This document shows positions 13,401 through 23,766 of a stretch of DNA of 64,000 nt, one piece after another; position 1 is the stretch's first letter; every line of letters begins with the position of its first letter. The notes under the pieces were generated by a model. The model worked only from the letters and a program-made list of their open reading frames with translations. It was not told the origin of the DNA and searched no databases. The stretch is from the NCBI GenBank assembly GCA_037957365.1, contig JARHVA010004231.1, positions 1 through 64,000 on the forward strand, read 5' to 3'. The stretch comes from Torreya grandis (Eukaryota; Streptophyta; Pinopsida; Cupressales; Taxaceae). The position numbers and the translations under genes were made by a program.

Positions 13401-13430
13401 ATTTTATATAATTATTTAAGCCCAATCATT

Positions 13431-14089
13431 AATTCTTAGGATGGGACTTATTCACATGAAGGGTAGTTTTAATGAGTAGTCCTGACTTAATGGCTATGAA
13501 ACATAATGATTCCTTTATTTATTAGAAGTAATTGGTAGATTTAGTGAATAAGGTAAAGCATCACAACTTTTTAAATAATTTTAAACATTATTTTATGTTG
13601 ATGTGTGTGAAAGCATTAGAGAATTCAATTTGGTCACTGAGTTTGAGGAAGAAAATGGAAGAAGCCATAAGAGGAGACAGAGATAGACTCATACCTATTT
13701 CATATGTGTAATCCTAACATAGCTCTAAGGTGTGGTAAAATATATATAAGGAAGGCCTATCTAATTTTATGATAAGGATTTTTGAGTATGATGATGAGAG
13801 TTCCAAGGACTTTTCCTTGGGATAGACCCAGTGAAAAGTATGTATGAGACGTATGGAAATGAATATCTCTAAAGACCTGATTAGGGATGTGACCAATATG
13901 ATCTTTAAATTAACCAATAATTACAAGGAAAAACATAGAAAAAAATGAAATTTAGGACTTGAAGAACCCTTGGAATGACTCAAAATTCACCAAAAAGGGT
14001 CCTAAAAATGCACTCAAAAGAGAGAATTTTTGAAGGAAAAGAAAGAGAAAAATCACTACTTGCTTGATAAATATCATAGATATGTAGTC
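13431..14089. other. Spacer, no gene seen
   Basis: About 660 bases after the LINE with no domain or repeat that I can recognise. It probably belongs to the interior of the R1-flanked element. Confidence 0.4.
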
Positions 14090-15160
14090 AGTGTTAATTA
14101 AAAACTACATCCAAGGACCCAAAATTACTTAAAGTAGGTCAAAATCATAATTAGAGACACATACTTTTGTAAACTATGAGCAAATCATGATAATATCCAT
14201 GTGGTTAGGTAAGTAAAATCACCTAAGAGATGTCAAAATTATGATTACCAGTCAAAATCATAAATTAGGGTAAGTGATTTTCCTAAACTATTAAATTTTC
14301 ATGGTACCCTATAGTTTGATAGGTCAAAATCACCTATGAGATATGCGAAATCACAAATGCAAAGAAAAATCATGACTAACTATAAGTGACCTTAAAAGAT
14401 AGAGAAAAAAAATATATTTACAGATTTTTAGAGATTAATTATTCTTATAAGTGGTACCAGAATAATTTTTATAAAATATGTTATTCATAGAAGTTTCTTA
14501 GAATTAAAACAATATTAAAGTATATGTATTTCAAAATCACAATTAGATTTCAGCTTAACCTTACAAGAAAGAGGTTTGAAAGAGAAACCAATATATATAT
14601 ATATAGGTAGTAAGGAAAATATGTAAAGTTAGTAATATGTATAGATTTTAGGCCATAAAACCTCAAAATGTTTAGCTATTTAAAACCATAAATGATAGAG
14701 TTAAAGTCACAACTAGAAATCAAAACTATGACTGCAAATAAGTGAGTTTGCATAGAACTTAGGACCTTGATAGTTTCAGATCATCAAAATTTTAACCTTT
14801 ATATAGGTAATAAAAATCCAAAACAAAAAAAAAACTAATTATAAAGTCTGTTAATATGTTTAAAGGCAATTTATAAGTTGAATCAAAATCATAACTAGTA
14901 TATATAAAATTATAGATGAAATTCAAAATTGTGACTAGCAATAAATGATTTTGACTAACAATAACTACTACAGTATGAGCAAAATTGTGTCAACAATATT
15001 CAAAATCACAAATGAGGATCAAAATCATGACTAGTAATAAATAATTTTTTGAAACTTCAAGAAAATAGTTAGGTGACTTAATGACTAACGGTTAAATTCT
15101 ATAGTTAAGTTCAAAATCATGATTGTCAAGGTCAAAATTACTCGTGAAAAATCACTTTTT
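14090..15160. repeat. Field of degenerate CAAAATCATGACTAG-like motifs
   Basis: At least a dozen irregularly spaced variants of TCAAAATCATGACTAG occur, among them sites near 14,151, 14,236, 14,255, 14,327, 14,386, 14,531, 14,883, 14,922, 15,000, 15,020, 15,110 and 15,140. Some are followed by the complementary word TGATTTTGAC (14,945), so local pairing is possible. It lies next to the inner end of R1 copy 3, where a retroelement leader would be expected. Confidence 0.75.
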
Positions 15161-15284
15161 GTAGAGCAAAGTTGGATTTCACATGGAATGTAAGAATTTT
15201 GAAAATTTGAGCCCAAATTTGCCTTCAATTTAACTTACAATCTTAATCCACACACTTCAAATCAAAAAGAGGGATCCCATTTTG

Positions 15285-16047
15285 AGTGATGGATTCTAGA
15301 TATGATGTAATTAACCAAAATCTACTAAAAAAATCAATCCATTATTCAATTTTAGAGCCAAAAGGATCATAGTGCACAAAAAAATGAAACATTCATACCC
15401 ACATCATAATCCTTTAGACAAATGCTCCAAATCAAGATCCAACAAAAGAAGGGTTCAATGCTTATTTGATTGCTTGATTGTAGACTCATATTTTCTTAGA
15501 CAACATGTGATTAGCTTGATAATAGACTAAGTTGATAGTTTGATATATTTAGTTGATAGAAGATTTTAGCATGAAGGATAAAGGATTTTCTAGTTAGTCT
15601 AGCCAAGATCTTTACATGGCTATTTATAAGGTTGGTGGAATAAGTAAAAATGAAGTTAAAATTCCTAAGAATCTTCTAGATTTAGAGGGTTCTATAGGAG
15701 TGGAGAGGTTGGAGGAAGTTTTTAGAGTTTGAGAACTCTATACTTCATTATGAGTTAATGAGGATTAGATAGGGGTTTAGGTTAGTGATTAGATAAGTGT
15801 TAGGTGATTAGGGAGTAGATTTGTAGGAAAGGATACTCCTAGGCTAAGGTAGGTGGAAGGGAATTTAAAGTTCCCAAATATTATATAAGATAAGATTTGT
15901 TAGTGGATAATGGGGATTTACATAAATTAATTAGGGATGGGATGTTATAAGGTTAGTATAGGATGGGGAATATATTAAAAATATTAGACTAGGACTAGGA
16001 TATTATGATATTAGGATAAATTAGATGGAAATAAATGAAATTAGTGA
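15285..16047 (-). repeat. R1 repeat, copy 3 (partial)
   Basis: Direct repeat of 2,514-3,263 at roughly 80-85 percent by eye, including the words around GACAACATGTGATTAGCTTG and GATTAGATAGGGGTTTAG. Its outer end stops where the inverted R1 copy 2 begins 40 bases later, so two R1 segments sit head to head. On the minus strand it would be the inner part of a 5' LTR for the element extending left. Confidence 0.8.
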
Positions 16048-16087
16048 TTTTAGTGATTAAACATGAAAATTTATATGCATACATATA

Positions 16088-16927
16088 TCAGCTTCATTTT
16101 AATCATATTCATCGCATCATTAATTTGATCATCAAGGTTTAATCATAAACATCCAATAATTTCTCCCAATAATTTTATCTTCATGTCTAACTTCTAAGTC
16201 GTATCCTCTATCTAAAAACTAACATGTATAACAATCATTTTCATCTTGCTCCTCTAGTATATCTTGTTATGTATCATCTATTTTGAACTATATTAGCCTG
16301 AGGTCTTTTTAGACTATGTAGGCAATGATTAGTCATATGGTGTTCCTGAGATTAACTCGACCACTCTCTCCTCTTTCCCCATTATTATTTATCACATCTC
16401 TTTTATCCCTCATCATCCTGAAGTATTTCATCAGTCAAATATTTAAGCTATAATATCAATAATTAATAAATCATTCTATTGATCAATTACCATTCCTACA
16501 ATCATCTCCTTAATATTTTTGTCAATCACTCACACCTGTCGATTGGGATAAACAAATCACAACATCCATACTTTCTTCCATAAATCATCCATTATCACTG
16601 ATTGGTTATTCATCATTTAAATTTTGTGCTTTCTTCCTTAAATTAAGGCAAGATCAAGATCATAACTTTATATTATCTCTCACTCCCTTGCATGTATCCT
16701 TTCTAGGGATATCATCATTATTAATCACATTATGACTCATTGATTTGATTGCATTATAGTCCAAATCTTACCCTTCATCCTTTGGTCACTCAATCATATC
16801 ATTTCTTATATCTCATCTTCTTCATCATATCACTTGACTTTAACTCTAAGCTACACTCATCATCAATCTTATCCAATCACTATCTTATTTTGGCTTGATG
16901 CTCTCCCAACATGCATCCTTCTTTGGG
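16088..16927 (+). repeat. R1 repeat, copy 2, left part
   Basis: Reverse complement of about 3,540-4,385. Long shared blocks include CACTCTCTCCTCTTTCCCCA (16,353 here) and AATCACATTATG (16,720 here). It ends exactly where the Tat-like LTR starts; the match to copy 1 resumes at 38,957 beyond that element. This fixes the Tat-like element as an insertion into R1. Confidence 0.88.
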
Positions 16928-18099
16928 TGTTGTATAAAAGTTGGTATTATCAGTCATGGGCATATTCATGTACTTAACTAGATATACAAGTTGGATTTAG
17001 GCTTGTTTCAATGGGGCACAGGCCTTGACTAGTCTTATGGCACTCAAAATTTAGCACTCAAATATGTTAGCATCAATATACATAAGGCACAAGCCTTATG
17101 TTCTCACCCAAAGCACAATAAAGAAGGGATCAGGGTCTGTGTTGGGCTAGTTGTGCCATGGTGCACTCTATTCTTCAAAGACTTGGGTTAACTCAATGAT
17201 GGTTATGCATTCATAGGTGCAAGCCTTGGTTTTCATAGGCTCAATGGCATTCAAGTGCTTAAAAGCTAATTGGTTAGCTAATTAAGGGACTTAGGCATGG
17301 TCTTATTCTTAGACATGGGTTTCATTTGGGATTTAGGGTCTTCAACATACTTAATGCATTTTATATCATAGGTGTGGGTTTCCTTGCTAGCTATAGGTCT
17401 ATCATGAATGAGTCAGGTTGGAAGCTTGTGAGAGCTCAATATATACATTTGATAGAATAAAGCATGCAATCAAATAACATTCTAAAACTTAACCATTTAA
17501 CCCATTAACCATTTTTAAAAGGAATTATTCATTAAATAAGTTAAACAACAACATAAATACATCAATTGAACTGAGCATAAGCTCAAATTAAGATACTACA
17601 AACCTAAAGGGTCATAGGCGAGCTTGGGTGATATAAAGGATAGATTTACAAGCATCCCAAACTACTATCTTCTAATGGAAACTATCTATCACTAATTTTC
17701 TAGAGCTTTGCTACTCCAGTTTGCCTCCCCTCTTCAACTAAACTTGACTTCTTTTTATAGGCTTCAGAGCATCCTAGGTTCATGGGGAATGGAACATGCC
17801 AAATTTTGAGTTGGTGCTGGAGGTACATATCTCACCACCTCCACTACACGTTTTATTTAATGTGTAGTCACTATCCCATATAGCCACTTCCCAATTATAC
17901 ATGATTCAAAAGGAGCCACTTGTCTTTAATTTTTGGTCACTATCCCATGTGCCCACTTCTTGATGCTAATTAGAGTTGTTAGTCACCAACCAACTAGCAT
18001 TACTAGAATACAAAGCAACCACCCACCATGATTACCTTGTGCCTAGGTGTTTTTTGAGTTAGTGTAGATCCATTACTTAACATGAAATGGGGCCCAACA
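16928..18099 (-). repeat. 3' LTR of Tat-like element
   Basis: Matches 37,783-38,956 throughout. On the minus strand it starts TGTTGGGCCCC and ends ACAACA, the TG...CA form expected of an LTR. It ends at the R1 boundary at 16,927. Confidence 0.9.
17753..17759 (-). promoter_or_regulatory. TATA box in 3' LTR
   Basis: Minus-strand CCTATAAAAAG about 340 bases from the LTR start. The same box is at the same offset in the other LTR (38,610-38,616), so it is probably the element's promoter. Confidence 0.55.
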
Positions 18100-18149
18100 T
18101 TACCTCATACAAAATTTTTAGTTTTCCTTGGGACTATCCTTCTAACACC

Positions 18150-21100
18150 TTAGCTATAGAAAATTAGGGTATACTCTATTATAGTTTTGCCTTGAAGTTA
18201 TCAAATCCCTAGATTGTGAGCTTGATTTATTCAATGGTGCTATCGATCTCCATAGAGGCAAACTTGAGCATGAGGACATCAGTTTTGTCTAGTTATTTCC
18301 TAAAGGCCTCTATCCTTTCCTTTTCCTTTCAGACCCCACCATCTAGGATGTCTCCTTGATTGCTCACCTTTGTCTAAAAGGTGCAGAAGAGCTCCTCTAA
18401 GTCTTGTTCCTTAATCTTTAGCTGGGCACTCAAAATGTTAAACTACACCATGATTTATATATGCTCGACCCTATTGATAGTGAATGCTTGATTCATTAAT
18501 GCATCCTTCTCCCCCTTCACCTTTTAGAGGCACATGTTGATGACTAGTTGTAGGGTGGAAAATTTTCAAAAAATGACATCAACATCATCTGTGTGCTCTT
18601 TTACACTTGTAAAGAGGTCCTCTACCTCATTGAGCTTTTTATTGAACTCTTTCTTTAGGGATTTTCAAGGGTTTTCTTCCTTTTCCTACACTAAAATAAT
18701 TTGAGGGAGCATTAGTTATACTAGCATGCATATCTTATCCTATTCTAAAAGATTAGAAGTGTTAACACCATCTAAAAGGGCTTTCTCTATCTCTTTTATG
18801 TGCTTGATCAATTATTGGAGTTTGAGTTTTATTTTGCTAAGTTTTTCTACCTTAAGAACTATATCTTTCCATTTTGTGGCACAAAAATCATGAATGATGT
18901 TATTGCATGCCACCTCAAATACCATTTTAAGGAGGGTATTAGCCAAAATTACTAGGTTCATATCTCAGGGGTTGACAAGTTGGTAGTCATACCCCTCTTC
19001 TAGTTTTTTGGTGCTCTATATTGATTTATATAGAACCTCAAAATGATGCTCATCCATGTAGCAATCAAGTGCACTGGACACTTGATGGCACATCAATGTA
19101 GTTGCAGCTCTAGAGGGCATATACTTCAACATGTATAAATCCTCATCTTGGGTATACCCCTTTTGTACCTTTTCCCTATAGCTTGGCTCAAACTCTTCTT
19201 TTTCAATAGTCAATTCATTTAATCCTATTCCTCTTCACTAGTGTTGCTACCCTCTTTAGTGCCTTCCTCTTCTTCTCTTTCTTGTAGGGGTTATTCTCCT
19301 TCAGACTTTCCCCCTTCATCCAATTCTTATTCTTGTGGCTCTTTGATGTGAACCTCCTTAGTTTCCTTCTCAATACCAGCCCTCTTTTTCCTTTCCCTCT
19401 TTGTTACTTTGAGGCACCAACATCACCTTCTTTGTCTGTAGGCACCCCTCTAGTACTAGGGCCCACCTATTTTTTAGCTTCTTTTGGTGAGCTAGTGTGG
19501 GCATTAGGCACATCTACTACTTTGGATTTTATGGGTTCTATGCCTATGGTAACCCTCTCTTCTTATTCTTATTTCTTGGCCTTCTCCTTCTAAGCCTTAT
19601 TTATTTCCACCTTAATCTTTTTCATGATCATGGTAGTTTTCTCCTCCTTGGCCCTTATCTCTTCAGCCTCTAATTTATCAATTTCTACTTGGGTCATGCC
19701 CTTAGCCTTCATGCCCTCTCTTTTATGGTACAAATCTAGTGCTATTTCAATATGATCTTGATCAAGGCCCATCTTCTCCCATTTATGCTTTGACTCCTCT
19801 TTGTCTTGTAAAGGCTATGTTGTGGCTTCTTTAGTTGGTGTGCTTAATGGTCTTATTTCTCCAAGTGCAACATTACTAATACCTTGGAGAGCCTCTTGTA
19901 ATTATATCATACTAGGATTTTCCTCCATTTTTCCTTTTATCATGCACTTTTCTTCAGCCTCAGCTCTCTTACTTCCTTCCTCTATAATTTTAGCCTTCCT
20001 CATTTCTTCTTTCCTCTTCTATAGTTCTTGCACCTTTTGAATTTTTGTGTTGCCAAGGCTAAGCTTCCTCCAAGCTTATTCCTACCTCATCTCTTTAGTT
20101 TGGCATGGTAGGGAAGTTTCCTAGCTAGATGAGGAGTCCTCTTTGGTCACAATATATACCCCCTTACCTAACTCTAATTATCTAATTCTTCTTGTGCCTC
20201 TATGACTACTAGGGTGTAGTGGGCATCATAGATGAGAACTTTGGCTTCTTTTGCTTCTCCTTTGAGATAGGAGAGGTCTTTGACATGAAATTCATGCACT
20301 TTTTTGTTTGGGCTGATGGAAAGGCTTCATTGCTTGAGGCAATTTTAAACTTTATTCACTCCTTTATTTCTTCTAGTATCTCCCCTTTCTTTTTCTTAGG
20401 ATATTTCTTCTTTTCTACTGGTGTCAAGGTTCCTTCATCACCAATCCTAATAGGAGTGTCATTGGTCTACTCAACACTAGGGCCCTTTCTCCTTGGTTTC
20501 ATCTCATAGTATAGTCTATGGATGTGCTTGAGTATGGTTATTTTTTGAAGAGGGTGGATGTCAGTGTGGTTTGACTCATTCTCTTCATCCTTTATCACTT
20601 TTCCATCTGGGTGCATGAATTGGTGTTATAATTTGTTCCTTTCCATGTCTATCTCCCTCATTAGGATATCCAATTTTTATGCATTGGGGATATTTTTGAG
20701 CACATCCCTAAAATACTTGGCCAAAAAAGTGTATGGGAGATTTAACTAACCAAACTTGTCATCGACCAGTACTAAGCAGACTATGAAAAAATGTTGCATA
20801 ACAACAAAGGTTGTCCCATACATGCTCTTAGGGGATGTGCCACTTTATTACAAATTCCTCTATATACTCCCCACACCACCCCATCATGTAAGTTTTATAT
20901 TTTTCACTAAAATAACTAGGATAAGTGAAGTCCTTATAATTTTACACTGGGGAGTCATTGTGTTCTGGGAAGATCCATAGATCATCCTTATCCCCATCTA
21001 GTATCCTAATATCCTTCATGACTATTAGGATTAGAATGGACCCCCACCTAAAGGTCCCATTAGTCATGTGGTATTCTAGTGCATTTTTCCCAAGCTCCTC

Positions 21101-22620
21101 TACCATAAAATTTTTTATGTTAAACTTCATGCCCTGTGCTATATAATAGGTGACATAGAAGTAACTTTTTATGACATTGATCCATCAACCATCAAGGAAA
21201 AATTTCAAGCTCATGAGGCATGAGTCCACCCTCATTCTAGGGTCATTACAATTTTTGATTGGGAATGTGAATCCTCTTTATAATAACTCAAGAACTTTGT
21301 CACATGATCTACTTCATCATCACTCATCATCTCATGGATGTCTTTTCTAGCATTTGAGAGCTTGGTTATCATTCTTATGAGGTGATCCTATAGCCTCATG
21401 CTCCTTTTCACAAAGTATATGTGGTCACCATGGACACACGATAGGAATTGAATGAGTTATTTTGGATTTCCAAAGCATGGCAACTCATACAACTAAATTA
21501 TGCTAGAAGCTATCAATCTATCTCAAATTGAGACATCGAATAATGCTGTACCTTGATTTGTATTATTCCTTATATCAACCATCCAATACATCACTAGGTA
21601 TTGCATATGGATAGAATTACAATAGTGTTACTCCTTAAATTGGTATGTGTACACAAAGGAATGCCAATTTTCCTCTACTAAGACTTTTTAGGGAATTGCA
21701 TCACTTGATAATACATCTTTGTTATCACCTCAATGTCGACCTACATGATGCTAACTCCTTCTACTAGTGACATTGCTATTCTTATAGGGGATGCTTCTAC
21801 CACTATGTGTGCTTGCTTTGGAATTTATTATTATAGACCCATTTCATTTCACTTTTTACCCATCTTGAACCTACTAGTGTTGAAGTGTTGAAGGTTAAGT
21901 TTACCAAAGCCTTTAATGGTTCTTGGTGCTTCATAATCATGAGCTCTATGATTGTACCTTTGGCTTTGAGCTGTGTAGTCCATTAATGGCATCCTCAGTG
22001 GTAACTTGATTTTTTTTCCAATTGGTTCTTACTAAATTATCTTCCTACACCTCTCTACACCAATCTCATCATAAGTGCAATTTATCTAGATTCACAATCA
22101 TCCACTTTAGGGTGCATGGGGGTGCTTAGATTCTTGCTTTAGTAGAGTTTTTATGCTTCATCTCTCTAGTTCACTGGTTCATTCTAGTTTATTTGATGTC
22201 TCAAGTTTATATAGTTTTTAATATAAACTATTCTGCCACACGATATTTTATAACCTACTTTCATCTACCATCTTTAATGTAGGTTTTTTAATGCCATGGT
22301 AGAATCTAGATTTATTGAAATCTACAAAATCCAAAAAATGCTCTACCACCAACTCATTTATTATGGATCTTTGTGCTTCCACCATCACTACATTCAATGA
22401 TCCTAATAGTATTTCAATGAAGTGACTTGTGGTTCAAATAGTCACTTCCAACTCAAATCTAGGTGGATGCCAACTATCTATGATGATTCCCATTTTGTGC
22501 TTAGTTTTCTTGGTGTGACCTTCACCTTCAATATGGTAACCTAGGCATAGTGAATCACATGTATGTGATTCAACATCCTTAGTTTTATATTCTCTTCTTG
22601 CTCTACTTCTAGTTCAAGTG
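18150..22620 (-). pseudogene. Long unknown ORF 3' of pol in Tat-like element
   Basis: About 4.4 kb of minus-strand sequence that still reads as protein through scattered stops and frameshifts; over 1,300 codons if continuous. Landmarks in order: MGIIIDSWHPPRFELEVTI (22,440-22,500), HFIEILLGSLNVVMVEAQRS (22,360), SNARKDIHEMMSDDEVDHVT (21,310), FTFPIKNCNDPRMRVD (21,240), FMVEELGKNALEYHMTNGTF (21,055-21,110), ILDGDKDDLWIFPEHND, MMGWCGEYIEEF (20,885), a Lys-rich stretch EKKKYPKKKKGEILEEIKE (20,360-20,420), and Leu/Lys/Glu-rich sequence to 18,150 that suggests coiled coil. No signal peptide or membrane segment is evident, so it does not look like an envelope protein. It occupies the slot where Athila elements carry an env-like ORF. 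I do not recognise the family. The chromovirus inserted at its 5' edge. Confidence 0.6.
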
Positions 22621-22865
22621 TGCTGTAATATCCCTTCGAATATCAAAACAAAGCTCCAAATTGCTTATCTGAATTTCTGCAAAATATCTTCAAATAGATG
22701 AATAAATCACAGTATAATTTCTTATTTATTTGCTCATAAGCTTACAATTAGAGATCCTCTGTCAGGTATACAAAGAATATCAAAAGTTCAGCCTTATAGC
22801 CTGAATATTCCACAAACTGGGTTGAATCTGGCACATCTCGGCCTGCTGTGTAAAAAACACAGTCG

Positions 22866-22977
22866 CCGACGTCGGTTATACTGCCGTCGTCGGTCGACCT
22901 GTAGTGGTCCCCTTGCCGACGTCGGTGATGAGTCGACCGATGTCGGTCTCTGTAAGTCCCTGTTCGCCGATGTCGGT
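22866..22977. promoter_or_regulatory. Cluster of CCGAYGTCGG palindromes, 3' LTR
   Basis: CCGACGTCGG occurs at 22,866-22,875 and 22,916-22,925; the relatives ACCGATGTCGGT and GCCGATGTCGGT are at 22,936-22,947 and 22,966-22,977, with GCCGTCGTCGGT between. Five related sites in 115 bp, each centred on ACGT, ATGT or TCGT. ACGT cores are typical of plant bZIP sites, so a transcription-factor array is possible. Its place in the downstream quarter of the LTR suggests R/U5. Confidence 0.5.
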
Positions 22978-23411
22978 ACCTGAACTTCCTGTAGATGCGT
23001 ACGGATTTTCACGGAGCTGTACGGAATTCGTACGGCCGCTGATATAACACACCCTGTATGCCTGATCTTGATTTGTAGAATTATGGGCTGACACAAAAGA
23101 TCTATATCTGGATAATTCTTGAATCAAAAACTCAAAATAAAGAAAATACCTGTAAACCCTTGTGATAGCTTCTGAGTGAAGTTATCTCTCAAATACCTGT
23201 AATACTATGATAACTTCTGGGTGAAGTTATCTCTCAATTCGGCAATAGATCGGCTGATCTTTCACAACCTCTGAATTGCACACAATGAAGAGTTGACGTT
23301 CTTCAATGCAATTGGAATCCTGGAACCCTTGGCTCAGTCTTCACAGAAGAATTTCTTAACAAGAATCAATATCAATAATAAGCTTCAATACAAACTCTCT
23401 CCCATGAGAGA

Positions 23412-23419
23412 TTCTTATA
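23412..23419 (-). promoter_or_regulatory. Possible TATA box in chromovirus 3' LTR
   Basis: Minus-strand GTGTATAAGAATC about 370 bases from the LTR start, conserved in the other LTR at 29,401-29,408. Weak: the AT-rich block upstream contains other candidates. Confidence 0.3.
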
Positions 23420-23766
23420 CACCTCCAAAGGTGTGCTTGCTAAAATTAGACTCCCTTAAATTAGACTTCCTTAAATTAGAACTAGGGTCTTAAAATTAGA
23501 CCAAGTCTTAATTTAGAATTTGCATCCTCAAATTAGACTAAATCATTAATAATTAATAATTAATTAATAATTATTAATTAATTAGTAATTAATTAAAATG
23601 AGATCAAATAATTAATATTTGATTAAATCAATCAAATAATAATATCTCCCTTAATTCATGTCCGAAAGAGCCTGAACGAATTCCAACCCATCTCTATCAA
23701 GACCCTCTATCCATTTCATTAGCCTACGAGGGTCACATAATAGGCTAATCATCCGCTCGAAATATG

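Larger units (their letters stand above)
9820..13430 (+). mobile_element. 5'-truncated L1-type LINE
   Basis: A plus-strand LINE ORF2 can be followed from the end of the endonuclease domain to the terminal RNase H. Near 9,890 LPII.LYHNPI corresponds to the SDHxPI end of the endonuclease, followed at 9,955 by PFRF.KMW, the usual PFRFExMW box. KVWKKQVFGNIFPK (10,096) and WLK.GDKNMKLFHQ (10,287) are the linker boxes. RT, zinc finger and RNase H follow as separate entries. Stops and frameshifts are frequent, so it is an old dead copy. The 5' part of ORF2 and all of ORF1 are missing. Target-site duplications were not identified. It sits inside the R1-flanked element. Confidence 0.88.

Noticed and set aside
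19333..20749. Plus-strand hydrophobic open frames with apparent membrane segments
   Set aside because: They are complementary to the charged, Lys/Glu-rich minus-strand ORF of the Tat-like element, which naturally yields Phe/Leu/Ser-rich antisense frames.
22619..22623. TGTGC as a target-site duplication of the chromovirus
   Set aside because: The other flank is GTTGG; the two do not match in any register tried.
22794..23127. Open frames of 83-100 codons in the chromovirus LTR (again near 28,783-29,116)
   Set aside because: They lie in the CG-rich part of the LTR, are present in both LTRs and show no domain; best explained by low stop frequency in GC-rich DNA.
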